This document shows, in pieces, positions 16,005 through 24,694 of a DNA stretch of 64,000 nucleotides. Each line of letters starts with the position of its first letter. The first letter of the stretch is position 1. The stretch lies in NCBI GenBank assembly GCA_018992685.1, contig JACVGT010000014.1, positions 62,001 to 126,000 of the forward strand. The letters run 5' to 3'. The notes below the pieces were generated by a model that made no database searches, was not told where the DNA came from, and saw only the letters and a list, made by a program, of their open reading frames with translations. The position numbers and the translations under genes were made by a program. The DNA comes from Theionarchaea archaeon. GTDB taxonomy: Archaea; Methanobacteriota_B; Thermococci; Methanofastidiosales; SZ-28-30.

Positions 16005-16304
16005 CTACAGTTCCCTTTTTCGGATCAAAGAGTTCCCCACAGTAAGTGTATCCGTGTCCTTAATACCCGTGACAGTGGCTATTTTCCCTCCAATTAACCT
16101 CATTCCCCTTTCCAGACTCTCTTGGAGGAAATGTCGCTCAATATCCAGGACCAGAAGAATGTCATGCCTCCCAAATATACTGTGCACTTCTGTCGTTTCT
16201 GGGAATTTCTTCAGCTTCTCCACTACCTCTTCGTGCTTTCCACCCTCTGTATCTACAAGCACAAAAAACCGCTGGGTTTTCTTGGGTTCAATGTATTCAC
16301 TCAT
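16005..16304 (-). CDS. Stand-alone Lrp/AsnC ligand-binding (RAM) domain protein
   Basis: A 99-residue protein with no DNA-binding helix-turn-helix. The fold is recognisable from RFFVLVDTEGGKHEEVVEKLKKFPE and VHSIFGRHDILLVLDIE, which match the AsnC_trans_reg/RAM domain that binds amino acids in Lrp regulators. Such short proteins form oligomers and may act as effector sensors or partners of full-length Lrp proteins. The minus-strand TATA GCTTATAAAAT centred near 16329 lies 25-26 nt before the ATG, so the mRNA is leaderless. It is a monocistronic gene. Confidence 0.8.
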   Translation of the reverse strand: MSEYIEPKKTQRFFVLVDTEGGKHEEVVEKLKKFPETTEVHSIFGRHDILLVLDIERHFLQESLERGMRLIGGKIATVTGIKDTDTLTVGNSLIRKREL

Positions 16305-16568
16305 GGTAGTTTCTAACCAGGAGATTTTATAAGCATTTCCTTACTTCAGTCGTTCCTACACATTTATCCTCTTGAACCCCACATCGTGATTAAAATCTCT
16401 TCATGGCTGTCAACTTTTGAAGATCCCTCGATACAATTCGATTTACGGTGGATAATTTATGACAAATTGAGAGGTTCATCATGGGTTCCTCCAGCACAGA
16501 GAGAGGAGAAAAGGAAATGTTATATACCCTGTATGAAATGAAAAGCATGAACCCGAGGAGGAACCCTC

Positions 16569-17324
16569 ATGAATATGGTTGAAACGGAATATCATGGTGA
16601 TGTAGCTCTCATAAGGCTGGCCAGAGACACCACCAATGCCCTGAATACCCCGTTTATTATTGAACTATCTCAGATGCTGGATATGGCGAGAAAAGATCCA
16701 GATGTGCACAGCATTGTCATTTCAAGCTCTAATAACAAGTTTTTCTGTATCGGATATGATCTCAAGGAGTTGCATTCCGTTTCCCGCCAGGAGTTCACAG
16801 AATTCTATCACGCATTCAATCGTCTCTGCATTGAACTCCTGACTACACCAAAACCAACCATTGCAGCAATTACCGGACATGCCATAGCCGGGGGATGTGC
16901 TCTCACACTGTGCTGTGACTACCGGTATATTGCTGAAGGCCATAAGTTGATGGGATTCAATGTATTAAGACTGGGTATCCCTGTTCCTTATCTTGTGGAG
17001 TGGCTCCTGCACCACATCGTTGGAGCACGAACTGCCAGGAATGTTGTAGACTCCGGCCAGTTTTTTACACCTGATCTCTTGTTAGAGATGGGTCTCGTGG
17101 ACGCTGTTCTGCCGTTGGAGACTCTTATCCCTCGATCTCTGGAGAGAGCTCAGGAACTGGGCAGTATGCCGCATAAAGCATTCGCTGTGACCAAACGCAA
17201 CCGCAGTGAAGTGTTAGAGTACCAAATTCTGGTCAAGCTTGAGGAGAAAAACCAGGAATTCATAGATTGTTGGTTTTCAGAAGAGGCGCAGACTCTGTTG
17301 AAAGATGCAGTGAAGAAATTCTAA
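16569..17324 (+). CDS. Crotonase-fold protein (enoyl-CoA hydratase/isomerase family)
   Basis: A 251-residue crotonase. The two oxyanion-hole segments are FFCIGYDLKEL (residues 57-67) and AIAGGCALTLCCDYRYIA (about 104-121). The two glutamates that catalyse hydration in classical enoyl-CoA hydratase fall, by hand alignment on LGIP and on the following A-R-X-V-V-X-S-G helix, at Asn positions (FNVLRLGIP and ARNVVDSG). It is therefore probably not a standard hydratase and may act on another CoA thioester. A TATA box GTTATATACC (about 16518-16527) and GAGGAGG before the ATG indicate a short leader. Confidence 0.8.
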   Translation: MNMVETEYHGDVALIRLARDTTNALNTPFIIELSQMLDMARKDPDVHSIVISSSNNKFFCIGYDLKELHSVSRQEFTEFYHAFNRLCIELLTTPKPTIAAITGHAIAGGCALTLCCDYRYIAEGHKLMGFNVLRLGIPVPYLVEWLLHHIVGARTARNVVDSGQFFTPDLLLEMGLVDAVLPLETLIPRSLERAQELGSMPHKAFAVTKRNRSEVLEYQILVKLEEKNQEFIDCWFSEEAQTLLKDAVKKF

Positions 17325-17372
17325 GAATATGTTTACTGAAAAGCTTATATCCTTCAGTGTCTAGCTTTTTGC

Positions 17373-18269
17373 ATGACATACATCATCAACAGTTACCAGG
17401 AAGCTTTCGTTGAAGATCAAGAACGAGTGGGAAAGGAAGTCACCAAAAACTGGAAGTCCTTTGAACAGTCCAGTGTTGATCAGCTGCGACAAGTGTATTC
17501 AGCACCTGATTTTGATCCTGAGACCAGATTTTACTGTTTTAGAGATAATGAATTAGTGGGATTTTTGACCTCCAACATAATAAAAGACGTAACACCCAGG
17601 AAGGCCAACCTGGAATTCCCCCTGGTCTTGCCTGCGCATGAAGAGGCTGAATCTCTCTTATTTGAGAAAGCGCTGGATGTACTCAGGGGAAAAGGTGTTA
17701 AAGTGGTGAGAACCCGGGTGAGTAAAGCCTGGGGAAAGACATATGACATGGCACAAAGGTGGGGATATACATTTGTGGAGGAGCAGGGAGTAACATACAG
17801 TGCAGACCTGACTGGAGTGTCAATACCGGAGAGCACTGGATTGGACAGAGTTGAAGAGTATGATTATCAGAGAGACTGTCAGCAGATGGTTGACATCTTC
17901 GTGAAACACTACGGCATGACCCCAGAGCAGGCACAGGCGAATTTTGACGCACTGGCCGATGCTGCAGATCAAGTTATTTCTCATGTGGTAATTCGGAAGA
18001 ATGGGCAAATTACAGGCCGAGCCCTGGCACTCCGTTACAGGAATGATCCTACCCGTGGACATACAGGGGCTTTTTTTGTTACTGATGAAAAGCAGCGCCT
18101 TCCGCTTGTGGCCCGAATAGTGAAGGACTGTATGGCAAAGAGGGTTACCACTCTTGAGGCTGCCCTTTTTGGGGACATGCTCAAGGATAAGGACGTAATT
18201 TCCAGCATGTTTGAATCCCTGGGGTTTGTTCACCAGGCTACCATATCCTTCTATGAAAAAAGGATTTAG
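17373..18269 (+). CDS. GNAT-family N-acetyltransferase, probably two-domain
   Basis: A 298-residue protein. The first half has FYCFRDNELVGFLTSN (residues 52-67), then VRTRVSKAWGKTYDMAQRWGYTFVEEQG; the second half repeats the pattern with VIRKNGQITGRALALRY and ends in MFESLGFVHQATISFYEKRI, a typical GNAT C-terminus. Two tandem GNAT-like halves are likely, but the canonical acetyl-CoA P-loop (Q/R-X-X-G-X-G/A) is not obvious in either. Substrate unknown. Leaderless start: TATA AAGCTTATATCC is centred 26 nt upstream of the ATG. Confidence 0.65.
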   Translation: MTYIINSYQEAFVEDQERVGKEVTKNWKSFEQSSVDQLRQVYSAPDFDPETRFYCFRDNELVGFLTSNIIKDVTPRKANLEFPLVLPAHEEAESLLFEKALDVLRGKGVKVVRTRVSKAWGKTYDMAQRWGYTFVEEQGVTYSADLTGVSIPESTGLDRVEEYDYQRDCQQMVDIFVKHYGMTPEQAQANFDALADAADQVISHVVIRKNGQITGRALALRYRNDPTRGHTGAFFVTDEKQRLPLVARIVKDCMAKRVTTLEAALFGDMLKDKDVISSMFESLGFVHQATISFYEKRI

Positions 18270-18336
18270 ATTCACGGTGGTCTCCAGGAATTCTGTGATG
18301 ATGACACGGTGTTCCAGAGAGGAATGACATGGATGA

Positions 18337-18576
18337 TTTCAAACGCTGTATCTTGCGAGGCAACTCCTTCACCTCGCCACAAGGGCAGAGGTAGCTGCAG
18401 TCATTCTCAATGACGGTTTCATTGTTGGCACTTGGCAGATGAAAAAAGAGGGGGACTCGTATTTGTTTCATGCAGAGCCCTTAACAGGCTTTGAAGAGTA
18501 TGAGACGGCCTCGATTGAAAAAAGGATAGATGAGATTGCCCATTTTCTGGGAACTGATGATTACGAGATTCGCTAG
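18337..18576 (+). pseudogene. Remnant of an AlkZ/YcaQ-type winged-helix DNA glycosylase
   Basis: An open stretch of 79 codons without a sensible start. Its translation contains AEVAAVILNDGFIVGTWQM and ends EIAHFLGTDDYEIR, which looks like the C-terminal end of the HTH_42/AlkZ-YcaQ family, where a V-X-L-V-D-G-X-X-V-G-T-W motif is followed by an acidic helix ending in FLG. The upstream catalytic winged-helix part of roughly 250 residues is absent, and an in-frame TGA precedes position 18337. I read it as a decayed 3' fragment. It starts 67 nt after the GNAT gene. Confidence 0.5.
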
Positions 18577-18648
18577 GTAAGACTTTGCTCTTCACTGCTG
18601 CCCTCTCCCTCTGAGAATCTCTTACAGTACTGGCGAGAAGTGAAATTT

Positions 18649-18735
18649 CTAATTCTTCTTCTTGCCGGGGAAGAGGGCGAATTTTGAAGACATCCTTTCT
18701 TCCCATTCTTTCAATTTGGTGCTCCACGTTTCCAT
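18649..18735 (-). CDS. Possible small ORF of 28 residues
   Basis: The minus strand has a strong Shine-Dalgarno sequence (GAGGTGACGAAA) six bases before an ATG, then a 28-codon frame, METWSTKLKEWEERMSS and a basic end GKKKN. The residues are plausible for an amphipathic helix with tryptophans. It sits in a stretch of degenerate sequence between 18577 and 19305, so it could be a relic of a longer gene. No homologue is recognised. Confidence 0.25.
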   Translation of the reverse strand: METWSTKLKEWEERMSSKFALFPGKKKN

Positions 18736-18809
18736 TTTCGTCACCTCGATTCGGTTTTTCAGAGCTCATTGAGTAATATCCTGAGACCAGGTTCAATACT
18801 CAATCAGGT

Positions 18810-19028
18810 TCAAAACTCAACCAGAAATTGATCGATCTCAGATAGTGCTTCAGTAATATCAACCGACAGTATTTCTCTTTTCGTACCTTCTGTGTGAATT
18901 CTTGCCTCGACAGTCAGTTCAAAATCTCCTCAATATACTTCTGCATGTTCATTCTGAATCCTCAGAACAAATCACAGCCGAAGCATGGGGGTTGTGCCCT
19001 TCTTGCCTTTGCAGAATCTGACTATCTT
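18810..19028 (-). pseudogene. Decayed small ORF with two in-frame TGA codons
   Basis: In one minus-strand frame 73 codons read as protein-like sequence, interrupted by TGA at codons 19 and 33. The 39 codons before the final stop, including DFELTVEARIHTEGTKREIL and DITEALSEIDQFLVEF, look like real coding sequence (alternating beta strand then amphipathic helix). No start with a ribosome-binding site is visible. Family not recognised. I treat it as a pseudogene; readthrough or selenocysteine is possible but unsupported. The remaining bases 19029-19305 hold nothing I can support. Confidence 0.3.
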
Positions 19029-19305
19029 TCAATCTCGATATGTGATTCTATTAGTTCCCTCCTTTATGAAGCTTTCTATAGGGGTCAAGAGATGTTGGGC
19101 TCAACGATGTCAGTCTCGAACGTGCCTTTTCTGGTTCTTTGAAAAGTCTCCGGGCAGAGTGGAGTGTTACCAGGGCATGCAGGTTTTTGATTTCCAACAC
19201 TCCTGTAATCCCCTAGCGGGAAAAACACGGAGTCACCTTATAACAGAATAGATACCTTCAGCAGGAAAGAAGACAAATGGCAGCCAAAATAAAAGAAAGA
19301 AAAAA

Positions 19306-20001
19306 TTACTTTCTATCAAGATACAGCACCGTATATGCCACGATTGCATACATTCCTACAAAAACACTGAGCAAGCCACCAATCCAAGGGACAAGACCAA
19401 CGACAAGGCCAAGTACAAGGAAGACTAACACAAGAATCAAGACTTCAAAGAAGTTTTCCTTGGCAATGCTGTAGCTCCTGCTGAATGCTGTTCCCAGATC
19501 AAGATCATCAACCACTATTCCCTGTTTCACAAAGATGAGCAAGATCATGACGATCAACGCACCGATGCAGAAGACGAAAAATCCAAGAATTGTCAGCAAA
19601 GTCACGATTATGGAAGCAATCAGCAGGATGAGTATTTTTCCTGCTCCAATTTCGTTCCACACTTCAGACAGCGACAGCTTCTTCCCTTGAGTAGCATTAT
19701 ACGCAATCCTGATAGCAAATGCGTCAATCACTACGCCAAATATCCAGCTGAGTATCCCAAAGACTGATATAAGTCCGAGGAATGACAATGCCGTGCCCAG
19801 GAAGTACTCTGGATCAACCTCGAATCCCCTGAATCCAGGCTGCATCATCCCTTGCTGAAAGAACACTCCCACTGTAGTGAGGATACCGATCAATGATAGT
19901 ATCACAGGTATCAGGTACAGCACGATGATGATCGGATTCTTTCCGATGATGTCCAAAGCCTCAGAGAGTATTTCTCCTATTCCTTTCTTTTCATTTGTCA
20001 T
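19306..20001 (-). CDS. Multi-pass membrane protein
   Basis: A 231-residue protein with about six hydrophobic segments, after an N-terminal ILSEALDIIGKNPIIIVLYL. The pattern (amphipathic EAL-helix, then IVLYLIPVILS, a paired-helix core, and a loop KQGIVVDDLDLGTAFSRSYSIAKENF) resembles archaeal membrane proteins related to the GPDPase membrane-domain/DUF7847 type. Transport or enzymatic function is unknown. The internal ATG (MTNEKKG) at 20001 is preferred because AGGTG precedes it by about six bases; the first ATG is at 20031. Confidence 0.7.
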   Translation of the reverse strand: MTNEKKGIGEILSEALDIIGKNPIIIVLYLIPVILSLIGILTTVGVFFQQGMMQPGFRGFEVDPEYFLGTALSFLGLISVFGILSWIFGVVIDAFAIRIAYNATQGKKLSLSEVWNEIGAGKILILLIASIIVTLLTILGFFVFCIGALIVMILLIFVKQGIVVDDLDLGTAFSRSYSIAKENFFEVLILVLVFLVLGLVVGLVPWIGGLLSVFVGMYAIVAYTVLYLDRK

Positions 20002-20253
20002 GGTAACACCTGAAGATATAGGAGAATTCACACTTAAATAACTTTTCGCTTCCAGAGAGGGTGCTATGTAACTTTTTGGCTTCTGTCAGGATTTTACTTT
20101 GTGTTTTGGCAGGATATGAAATAGTTCCCATGATTTGCTGAAATAGAACACGTGCGGCTTGAGGTGGTATTCACCAATGTGTAGATAGTACTGAATTAGC
20201 TGAAGAAGATGAGTCGTGTGAAAAGATACTTAAGGGACCTTGCCCCTCACACA

Positions 20254-21045
20254 ATGATGAAGATTGCTGTGGCTGGAAAGGGTGGAGTAGGAAAGACCAC
20301 CCTGACAGCACTACTCTCAACACTGTATAGAAATGAAGGACGCACAGTCCTGGCTATTGATGCAGATTCAAATCCCAATCTCGCTGACATTCTTGGTGTT
20401 TCAACCCATATTGTTCCCTTGACTGATCAGAAAGAGTTGGTAGAAGAAAGAACCCAGAGCACATTGGGAGGGTTTGGAGGCATTTTCAAGTTGAATCCTC
20501 GAGTCGACGATATTGCCTCCAAGTATGCAGTTGAGCATCAAGGAATTAAGGTGTTGGTTATGGGATCAGTGAAAGTGGCAGAAAGTGGGTGTGCGTGCCC
20601 CGCCAATGTACTGGTAAAGAATTTATTGAGTCACATACTCCTCACCGAAAAGGATGTGGTGATCTGTGACATGGAAGCAGGAGTTGAGCACCTGGGACGG
20701 GGAACTGCCAAGGCAGTCGATGCCATGGTGGTGGTGGTTGAGCCCGGGAGAAGAAGCGTGGAAACGGCCAATCGTATCTATCGCCTGGCAAGGGACCTGG
20801 GAATTCAGAACATTTTTGCTGTGGGAAATAAGGTGAGAAACCAAGAAGAAAAAGAATTTCTCGAGGATATGGTGGACATGGAGGTTCTGGGCACCATCAT
20901 GTATGACGAGAGGATCATTGAATCGGATATGAGAGGGAGCCTACCACAACATGACAACCTGGTTTCAGAGATTAGAGTCATAAAGGAGAATTTGGAAACG
21001 CAGGTAAAAAAGTCAGTTCCTACCAAGAATAGCAACGAATACTAA
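20254..21045 (+). CDS. cooC: CooC-like nickel-insertion ATPase
   Basis: A 263-residue SIMIBI P-loop ATPase. It has the deviant Walker A GKGGVGKTT near its N-terminus, switch DADSNPNLAD, and the CooC-specific C-X-C pair in GCACPANVLVKN. CooC proteins use ATP to help insert nickel into the C-cluster of carbon monoxide dehydrogenase. No CODH gene lies in the window, but the protein implies a nickel CODH or CODH/acetyl-CoA synthase elsewhere. The frame is open from 20209; the ATG at 20254 is 25 nt from a GATACTTAAG TATA-like element (about 20225-20234). Confidence 0.8.
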   Translation: MMKIAVAGKGGVGKTTLTALLSTLYRNEGRTVLAIDADSNPNLADILGVSTHIVPLTDQKELVEERTQSTLGGFGGIFKLNPRVDDIASKYAVEHQGIKVLVMGSVKVAESGCACPANVLVKNLLSHILLTEKDVVICDMEAGVEHLGRGTAKAVDAMVVVVEPGRRSVETANRIYRLARDLGIQNIFAVGNKVRNQEEKEFLEDMVDMEVLGTIMYDERIIESDMRGSLPQHDNLVSEIRVIKENLETQVKKSVPTKNSNEY

Positions 21046-21073
21046 GTAAAAAGCGAAAAAAAGGAAAAAGTGA

Positions 21074-22432
21074 TTATTCGGGGGCTTCTGGAATGTATCC
21101 TTTTTCCATGAGCAGCCCGGTCTGGGCCCGGGATTTTCTGATAATTTCCATGGCCTCTTCCATCAGAGTCTGGCGAGACGCTTTTCTCCTGGCAATGCCC
21201 TGCTCAATGGCCTTGAGTCCTACAGCCACAGCTTCTCTGGGGAACACTTCCCACTCATCCATGGTGGGGACAATGTATTCCTCATGAATACCATTATCCT
21301 CAGCAGTCTTGGCCAGCTCAAGAGCAGCTGCAATGCACATCTCGTCTGTGATAGTTTTCGCCATGACGTCCAGCGTACCTCTGAAGATACCGGGGAATCC
21401 CAGTGAATTGTTAATCTGGTTGGCAAAATCCGATCTGCCAGTCGCCACGATGTAGGCACCTCCCTCTTTGGCTTCCCACGGCCAGATTTCAGGAATAGGA
21501 TTTGCGGTGGCAAATACAATGGACTTGTCTGCCATGCCTTTGACTTCTTCAGAAGTGATGGTGCCAGGACCCGGTTTTGAGGCGGCAAGACAGATATCAG
21601 CACCCTTCAAAGCATCCTTAATGGTTCCCGACCGCTGTTCCTTGTTGGAGTTGACAGCCATATCCCACTTTAAGGGGTTATTCTTTTTATCTGCTTCCAG
21701 GTCTTTTCTCTGAGCGTTGAGAATACCTTTCGAATCCACCATGATGATATTACCCTTGGTGGCTCCCGCAGCAATCAGTACTCTGGATATGGCAATATTG
21801 GCAGCACCTGCTCCGATCATAGTAATGGATGCTTCTTTTATCTTTTTCCCAACCAGCCTGAGGGCGTTGATGGCTCCTGCCACCACGATGGTAGCAGTAC
21901 CCTGTTGGTCATCATGCCACACAGGGATATCCATCTCAGGATCAGATCGCAATGTATCCAGGATATAGAAGCACTTGGGTTTTTCAATATCTTCCAGGTT
22001 AATACCGCCGAAGGAAGGTTTCAGAAGCTTTACCGTCTTGATAATATCGTCAGGATCTCTGGTATCCAAGCAGATAGGGTATGCGTCCACACCACCCAGG
22101 TACTTGAAAAGCATAGCCTTTCCTTCCATAACAGGCATCCCCGCTTCGGGCCCGATATTTCCCAGGCCTAGTACACGGGTTCCATCTGTCACAACAGCTA
22201 CAGCGTTCCACTTATTGGTGTATTTGAACACCAACTCTTTGTCCTTTGCGATCTCTTTGCAGGGAGCGGCAACCCCTGGCGTATACCAGATGGCAAAATC
22301 ATCAAAGGAGCGGACACATGCTTTAGGGTTAACTTCGATTTTTCCCCTGTAAAAAGGATGAAGTTTCATTGCATCTTCATTCGGTTTCATAGCCTTTTTC
22401 AGGAGTTCTTCTTTAGTCATTTTTTCATTCAT
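21074..22432 (-). CDS. NAD(P)-dependent malic enzyme
   Basis: Oxidative decarboxylation of malate to pyruvate. The 452-residue protein has the short prokaryotic malic enzyme plan: FAIWYTPGVAAPCKEIA (catalytic Tyr, residues 47-63), VVTDGTRVLGLGNIGPEAGMP, metal-binding DIPVWHDDQQGTATI, and a GAGAANIAISR dinucleotide-binding loop. It lacks the C-terminal phosphotransacetylase domain of larger bacterial versions. GGGAGG precedes the ATG and a minus-strand TATA (GGATTTATAAAGG complement) lies near 22463-22476. Together with the 2-oxoacid dehydrogenase operon it could feed acetyl-CoA. Confidence 0.95.
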   Translation of the reverse strand: MNEKMTKEELLKKAMKPNEDAMKLHPFYRGKIEVNPKACVRSFDDFAIWYTPGVAAPCKEIAKDKELVFKYTNKWNAVAVVTDGTRVLGLGNIGPEAGMPVMEGKAMLFKYLGGVDAYPICLDTRDPDDIIKTVKLLKPSFGGINLEDIEKPKCFYILDTLRSDPEMDIPVWHDDQQGTATIVVAGAINALRLVGKKIKEASITMIGAGAANIAISRVLIAAGATKGNIIMVDSKGILNAQRKDLEADKKNNPLKWDMAVNSNKEQRSGTIKDALKGADICLAASKPGPGTITSEEVKGMADKSIVFATANPIPEIWPWEAKEGGAYIVATGRSDFANQINNSLGFPGIFRGTLDVMAKTITDEMCIAAALELAKTAEDNGIHEEYIVPTMDEWEVFPREAVAVGLKAIEQGIARRKASRQTLMEEAMEIIRKSRAQTGLLMEKGYIPEAPE

Positions 22433-22707
22433 GGGAATACCTCCCGTTGCAGATTTGTGTTGGATTTATAAAGGTTTTCTCTGTATTCCGCAAATGCGAA
22501 GTTTGGATGTTCTTTCAGTCTCTTTTCCAGTCAGAATCAGACTTCATTCCTATCACTCCTACATCCTTCTCTCGGACAATTCACAGAGAAGTTGCAGTCA
22601 TGACCTCCAATGAGAGTTTCTCCCGATGTCTTTTCATTCCTAGACCCAGTTCCCGGCACGTCTCTTCCCGTTCTGTTCGGAAGACGTATCGTCTGTTTCA
22701 GATCTCT

Positions 22708-23076
22708 TTATGTCTTCCTTTCCAGATCAAATTCATAGTCTCTCTTTTCCAGATTTTGAAACTTGTATACCAGCTTGTGAGCACACAAACAAAAAGTGCA
22801 GTTCTTGCATTCGGGAGCAATGTATTCAAGGATAATCCTGTTGCCCAAGATCTGGCAGTCTCCGTCTGTGATCTCTTCGGCACAGTTAATGTTGACGTAG
22901 ACTGTGACCATCAGTGTTTCACCATCTATCCACTGAACATCTTTCACACCCATGTCTGTGTTATAGGGGTCAATGCTGCTGTCACAGGGGCCAGCAGAAA
23001 ACTCTAAATGAGGAGACTGGCTGATGCATCCACAGAACAGGGCCACAAGCATGAACAGGTAATACTTCGGATTCAT
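22708..23076 (-). CDS. Small Cys-rich predicted lipoprotein
   Basis: A 122-residue protein with a hydrophobic signal and a lipobox-like LFCGC, predicting lipid modification at Cys 17 and anchoring outside the membrane. The mature part contains about eight cysteines, including CKNCTFCLCAH near residues 90-100, so metal binding or disulfides are likely. No family is recognised. It is transcribed alone; a minus-strand TATA-like AAGTATAAAAAC lies 20-28 nt before the ATG. The 275 nt between it and malic enzyme carry no supported gene. Confidence 0.6.
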   Translation of the reverse strand: MNPKYYLFMLVALFCGCISQSPHLEFSAGPCDSSIDPYNTDMGVKDVQWIDGETLMVTVYVNINCAEEITDGDCQILGNRIILEYIAPECKNCTFCLCAHKLVYKFQNLEKRDYEFDLERKT

Positions 23077-23240
23077 GCTTTTCTACTCCGGTTTTTATAC
23101 TTAAATCTATCGGGGGGATGCAGCTGACTTTTTATGTCACCAGGGTCTGGAGTAAAAGACTGCATGACATCCCTGAGCGCAGGCAATCTCTTGCTACATA
23201 CTTTCAAAAAGTTTATATTGCAGCCGGGAACCTGATACCC

Positions 23241-23810
23241 ATGAATCGACGACAATGGTATGAAGAACATACCCTGAGAATAGGCCGTACAATAGCTCGT
23301 ACTGGGCTAACACCCAATCAGTTAACTCTTCTCTCTTTGGTTCCTGCAGTCGTGAGTGCATACTTCTTCGCCAGTAGAAGAGAACTTGTGGGCGGACTCT
23401 TCTTGGTAATCATGTTAGTGTTTGATGTTTTTGATGGATCTGTAGCCAGAGCTCAAAACAAAAAAACTGATTATGGATTCGTCCTGGATGCTACCATTGA
23501 TCGCTACTGTGAGATCATCGTTCTTTTTGGGATTCTCCTTGGAGGGTTTGCTGAAGGATGGGTCGTCTTATTGTGCTTTTCTGGTATGATTATGGCGTCA
23601 TATGTGAGAGCTCGCATTGAATCCAAAGGTATATCTGCCATGAGCATTGGGCTCATGGAACGTATGCAGAAAATGACGATACTGCTCATAGGGGTCGTGC
23701 TGTACGGGTTCTTTGACAAAAGTATCACTGTGGCACTGTTACTTACTGGAATTCTTTCACATGTTACTGCTGCGCAGAGGCTCGCTTACTGCAGGAGGGA
23801 ATTCTCATGA
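23241..23810 (+). CDS. CDP-alcohol phosphatidyltransferase (archaetidyl-headgroup synthase)
   Basis: A 189-residue membrane enzyme. The family signature DG-X2-AR-X8-G-X3-D-X3-D is intact at DGSVARAQNKKTDYG followed by VLDATID. These enzymes join CDP-archaeol to an alcohol such as inositol phosphate, glycerol phosphate or serine. The frame is open upstream, but the ATG at 23241 is 26 nt from a TATA box (AGTTTATATTG, about 23209-23220), so translation is leaderless from MNRRQWYEEH. It overlaps the PfkB kinase gene by 4 nt, suggesting that the kinase supplies its phosphorylated headgroup. Confidence 0.85.
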   Translation: MNRRQWYEEHTLRIGRTIARTGLTPNQLTLLSLVPAVVSAYFFASRRELVGGLFLVIMLVFDVFDGSVARAQNKKTDYGFVLDATIDRYCEIIVLFGILLGGFAEGWVVLLCFSGMIMASYVRARIESKGISAMSIGLMERMQKMTILLIGVVLYGFFDKSITVALLLTGILSHVTAAQRLAYCRREFS

Positions 23811-24694
23811 TGGTGGCTATTGGAAATCCCGTTTATGATCTCATCAATACACCTCTCACTCGAACCACGGAAAGAGTGTTATCTGGCTGTTCCACCAATG
23901 CATGCATTGTGTGCAGCCAACTCATGTATGACACGGCTCTGGTGGGCTGCGTGGGGGATGACTACAAGAAACAGACAGAAGAGATTCTCATGGGGTTCGG
24001 AGTGAACCCTTGGCTGTATCCCTCAAGAGAGACGGGTGGATTCTCCCTGCTCTACGATGATCAAGGGAACAGGGAGCTGGCCATTCTGGGACGGGCAGAT
24101 CCCATCAAAGACGTTCCACAAGAGGTTCTCAATGCAGATGTTCTCCTGTTTGGACCAATCTTGCAAGAGATAGATCCTTCGCTGGTTGTTAGACTGTCTG
24201 AATCATCGCCCCTGCTCTTCTGTGACCCTCAGGGGTTTCTCAGAGGTATCGAGAATGACCAGATTACCCACTTCTTTCCCGAATCCTTCAAAGAGATCCT
24301 TCCTCTGTTCGATGTCATCAAACCCAATGAACTGGAAGCATACATCATGACAGGAAAAAACCCCTTAGAATATCCAGAACAGGTCATGGAATCACTGTAT
24401 GAGTTTGGGACTGAAATCTGTATTGTTACCCTGGCAGGGAACGGATCTCTCATTTACGATGGCTCCGAGCTTCTGAAAATACTTCCCTATGCCACAGAAG
24501 CCAGAGACCCCACTGGAGCAGGGGATACCTACGCTGCAGGATTCATAGTGGAATACATGCGCACCAGAAACCTGTACAAATCCGGACTGTTTGCTTCCTG
24601 CACTGCGTCTATATGGGTAGAGAAAATTGGGCCATATGTAGAGATCACAGAAGAAAAAGTGAGAAAAAGAGTAGAAATCCTAGAACAACGTTGA
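23807..24694 (+). CDS. PfkB-family (ribokinase-like) sugar or polyol kinase
   Basis: A 295-residue ribokinase-fold kinase. Motif 2 with the catalytic Asp is intact, DPTGAGDTYAAGFIVEYM (residues about 234-251); the start MVAIGNPVYDLI and VLSGCSTNACIVCSQL form the substrate lid region. Phosphoryl acceptor is not evident. Archaeal relatives include inositol, nucleoside and sugar kinases. Coupling by ATGA overlap to a CDP-alcohol phosphatidyltransferase makes a polyol such as myo-inositol a reasonable guess. Its last 15 bases overlap the end of the convergent tldE gene. Confidence 0.8.
   Translation: MMVAIGNPVYDLINTPLTRTTERVLSGCSTNACIVCSQLMYDTALVGCVGDDYKKQTEEILMGFGVNPWLYPSRETGGFSLLYDDQGNRELAILGRADPIKDVPQEVLNADVLLFGPILQEIDPSLVVRLSESSPLLFCDPQGFLRGIENDQITHFFPESFKEILPLFDVIKPNELEAYIMTGKNPLEYPEQVMESLYEFGTEICIVTLAGNGSLIYDGSELLKILPYATEARDPTGAGDTYAAGFIVEYMRTRNLYKSGLFASCTASIWVEKIGPYVEITEEKVRKRVEILEQR

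Noticed and set aside
18810-19028. Selenocysteine readthrough of two in-frame TGA codons
   Set aside because: Neither TGA context nor a SECIS-like hairpin is visible and the reading frame has no start; decay is simpler.
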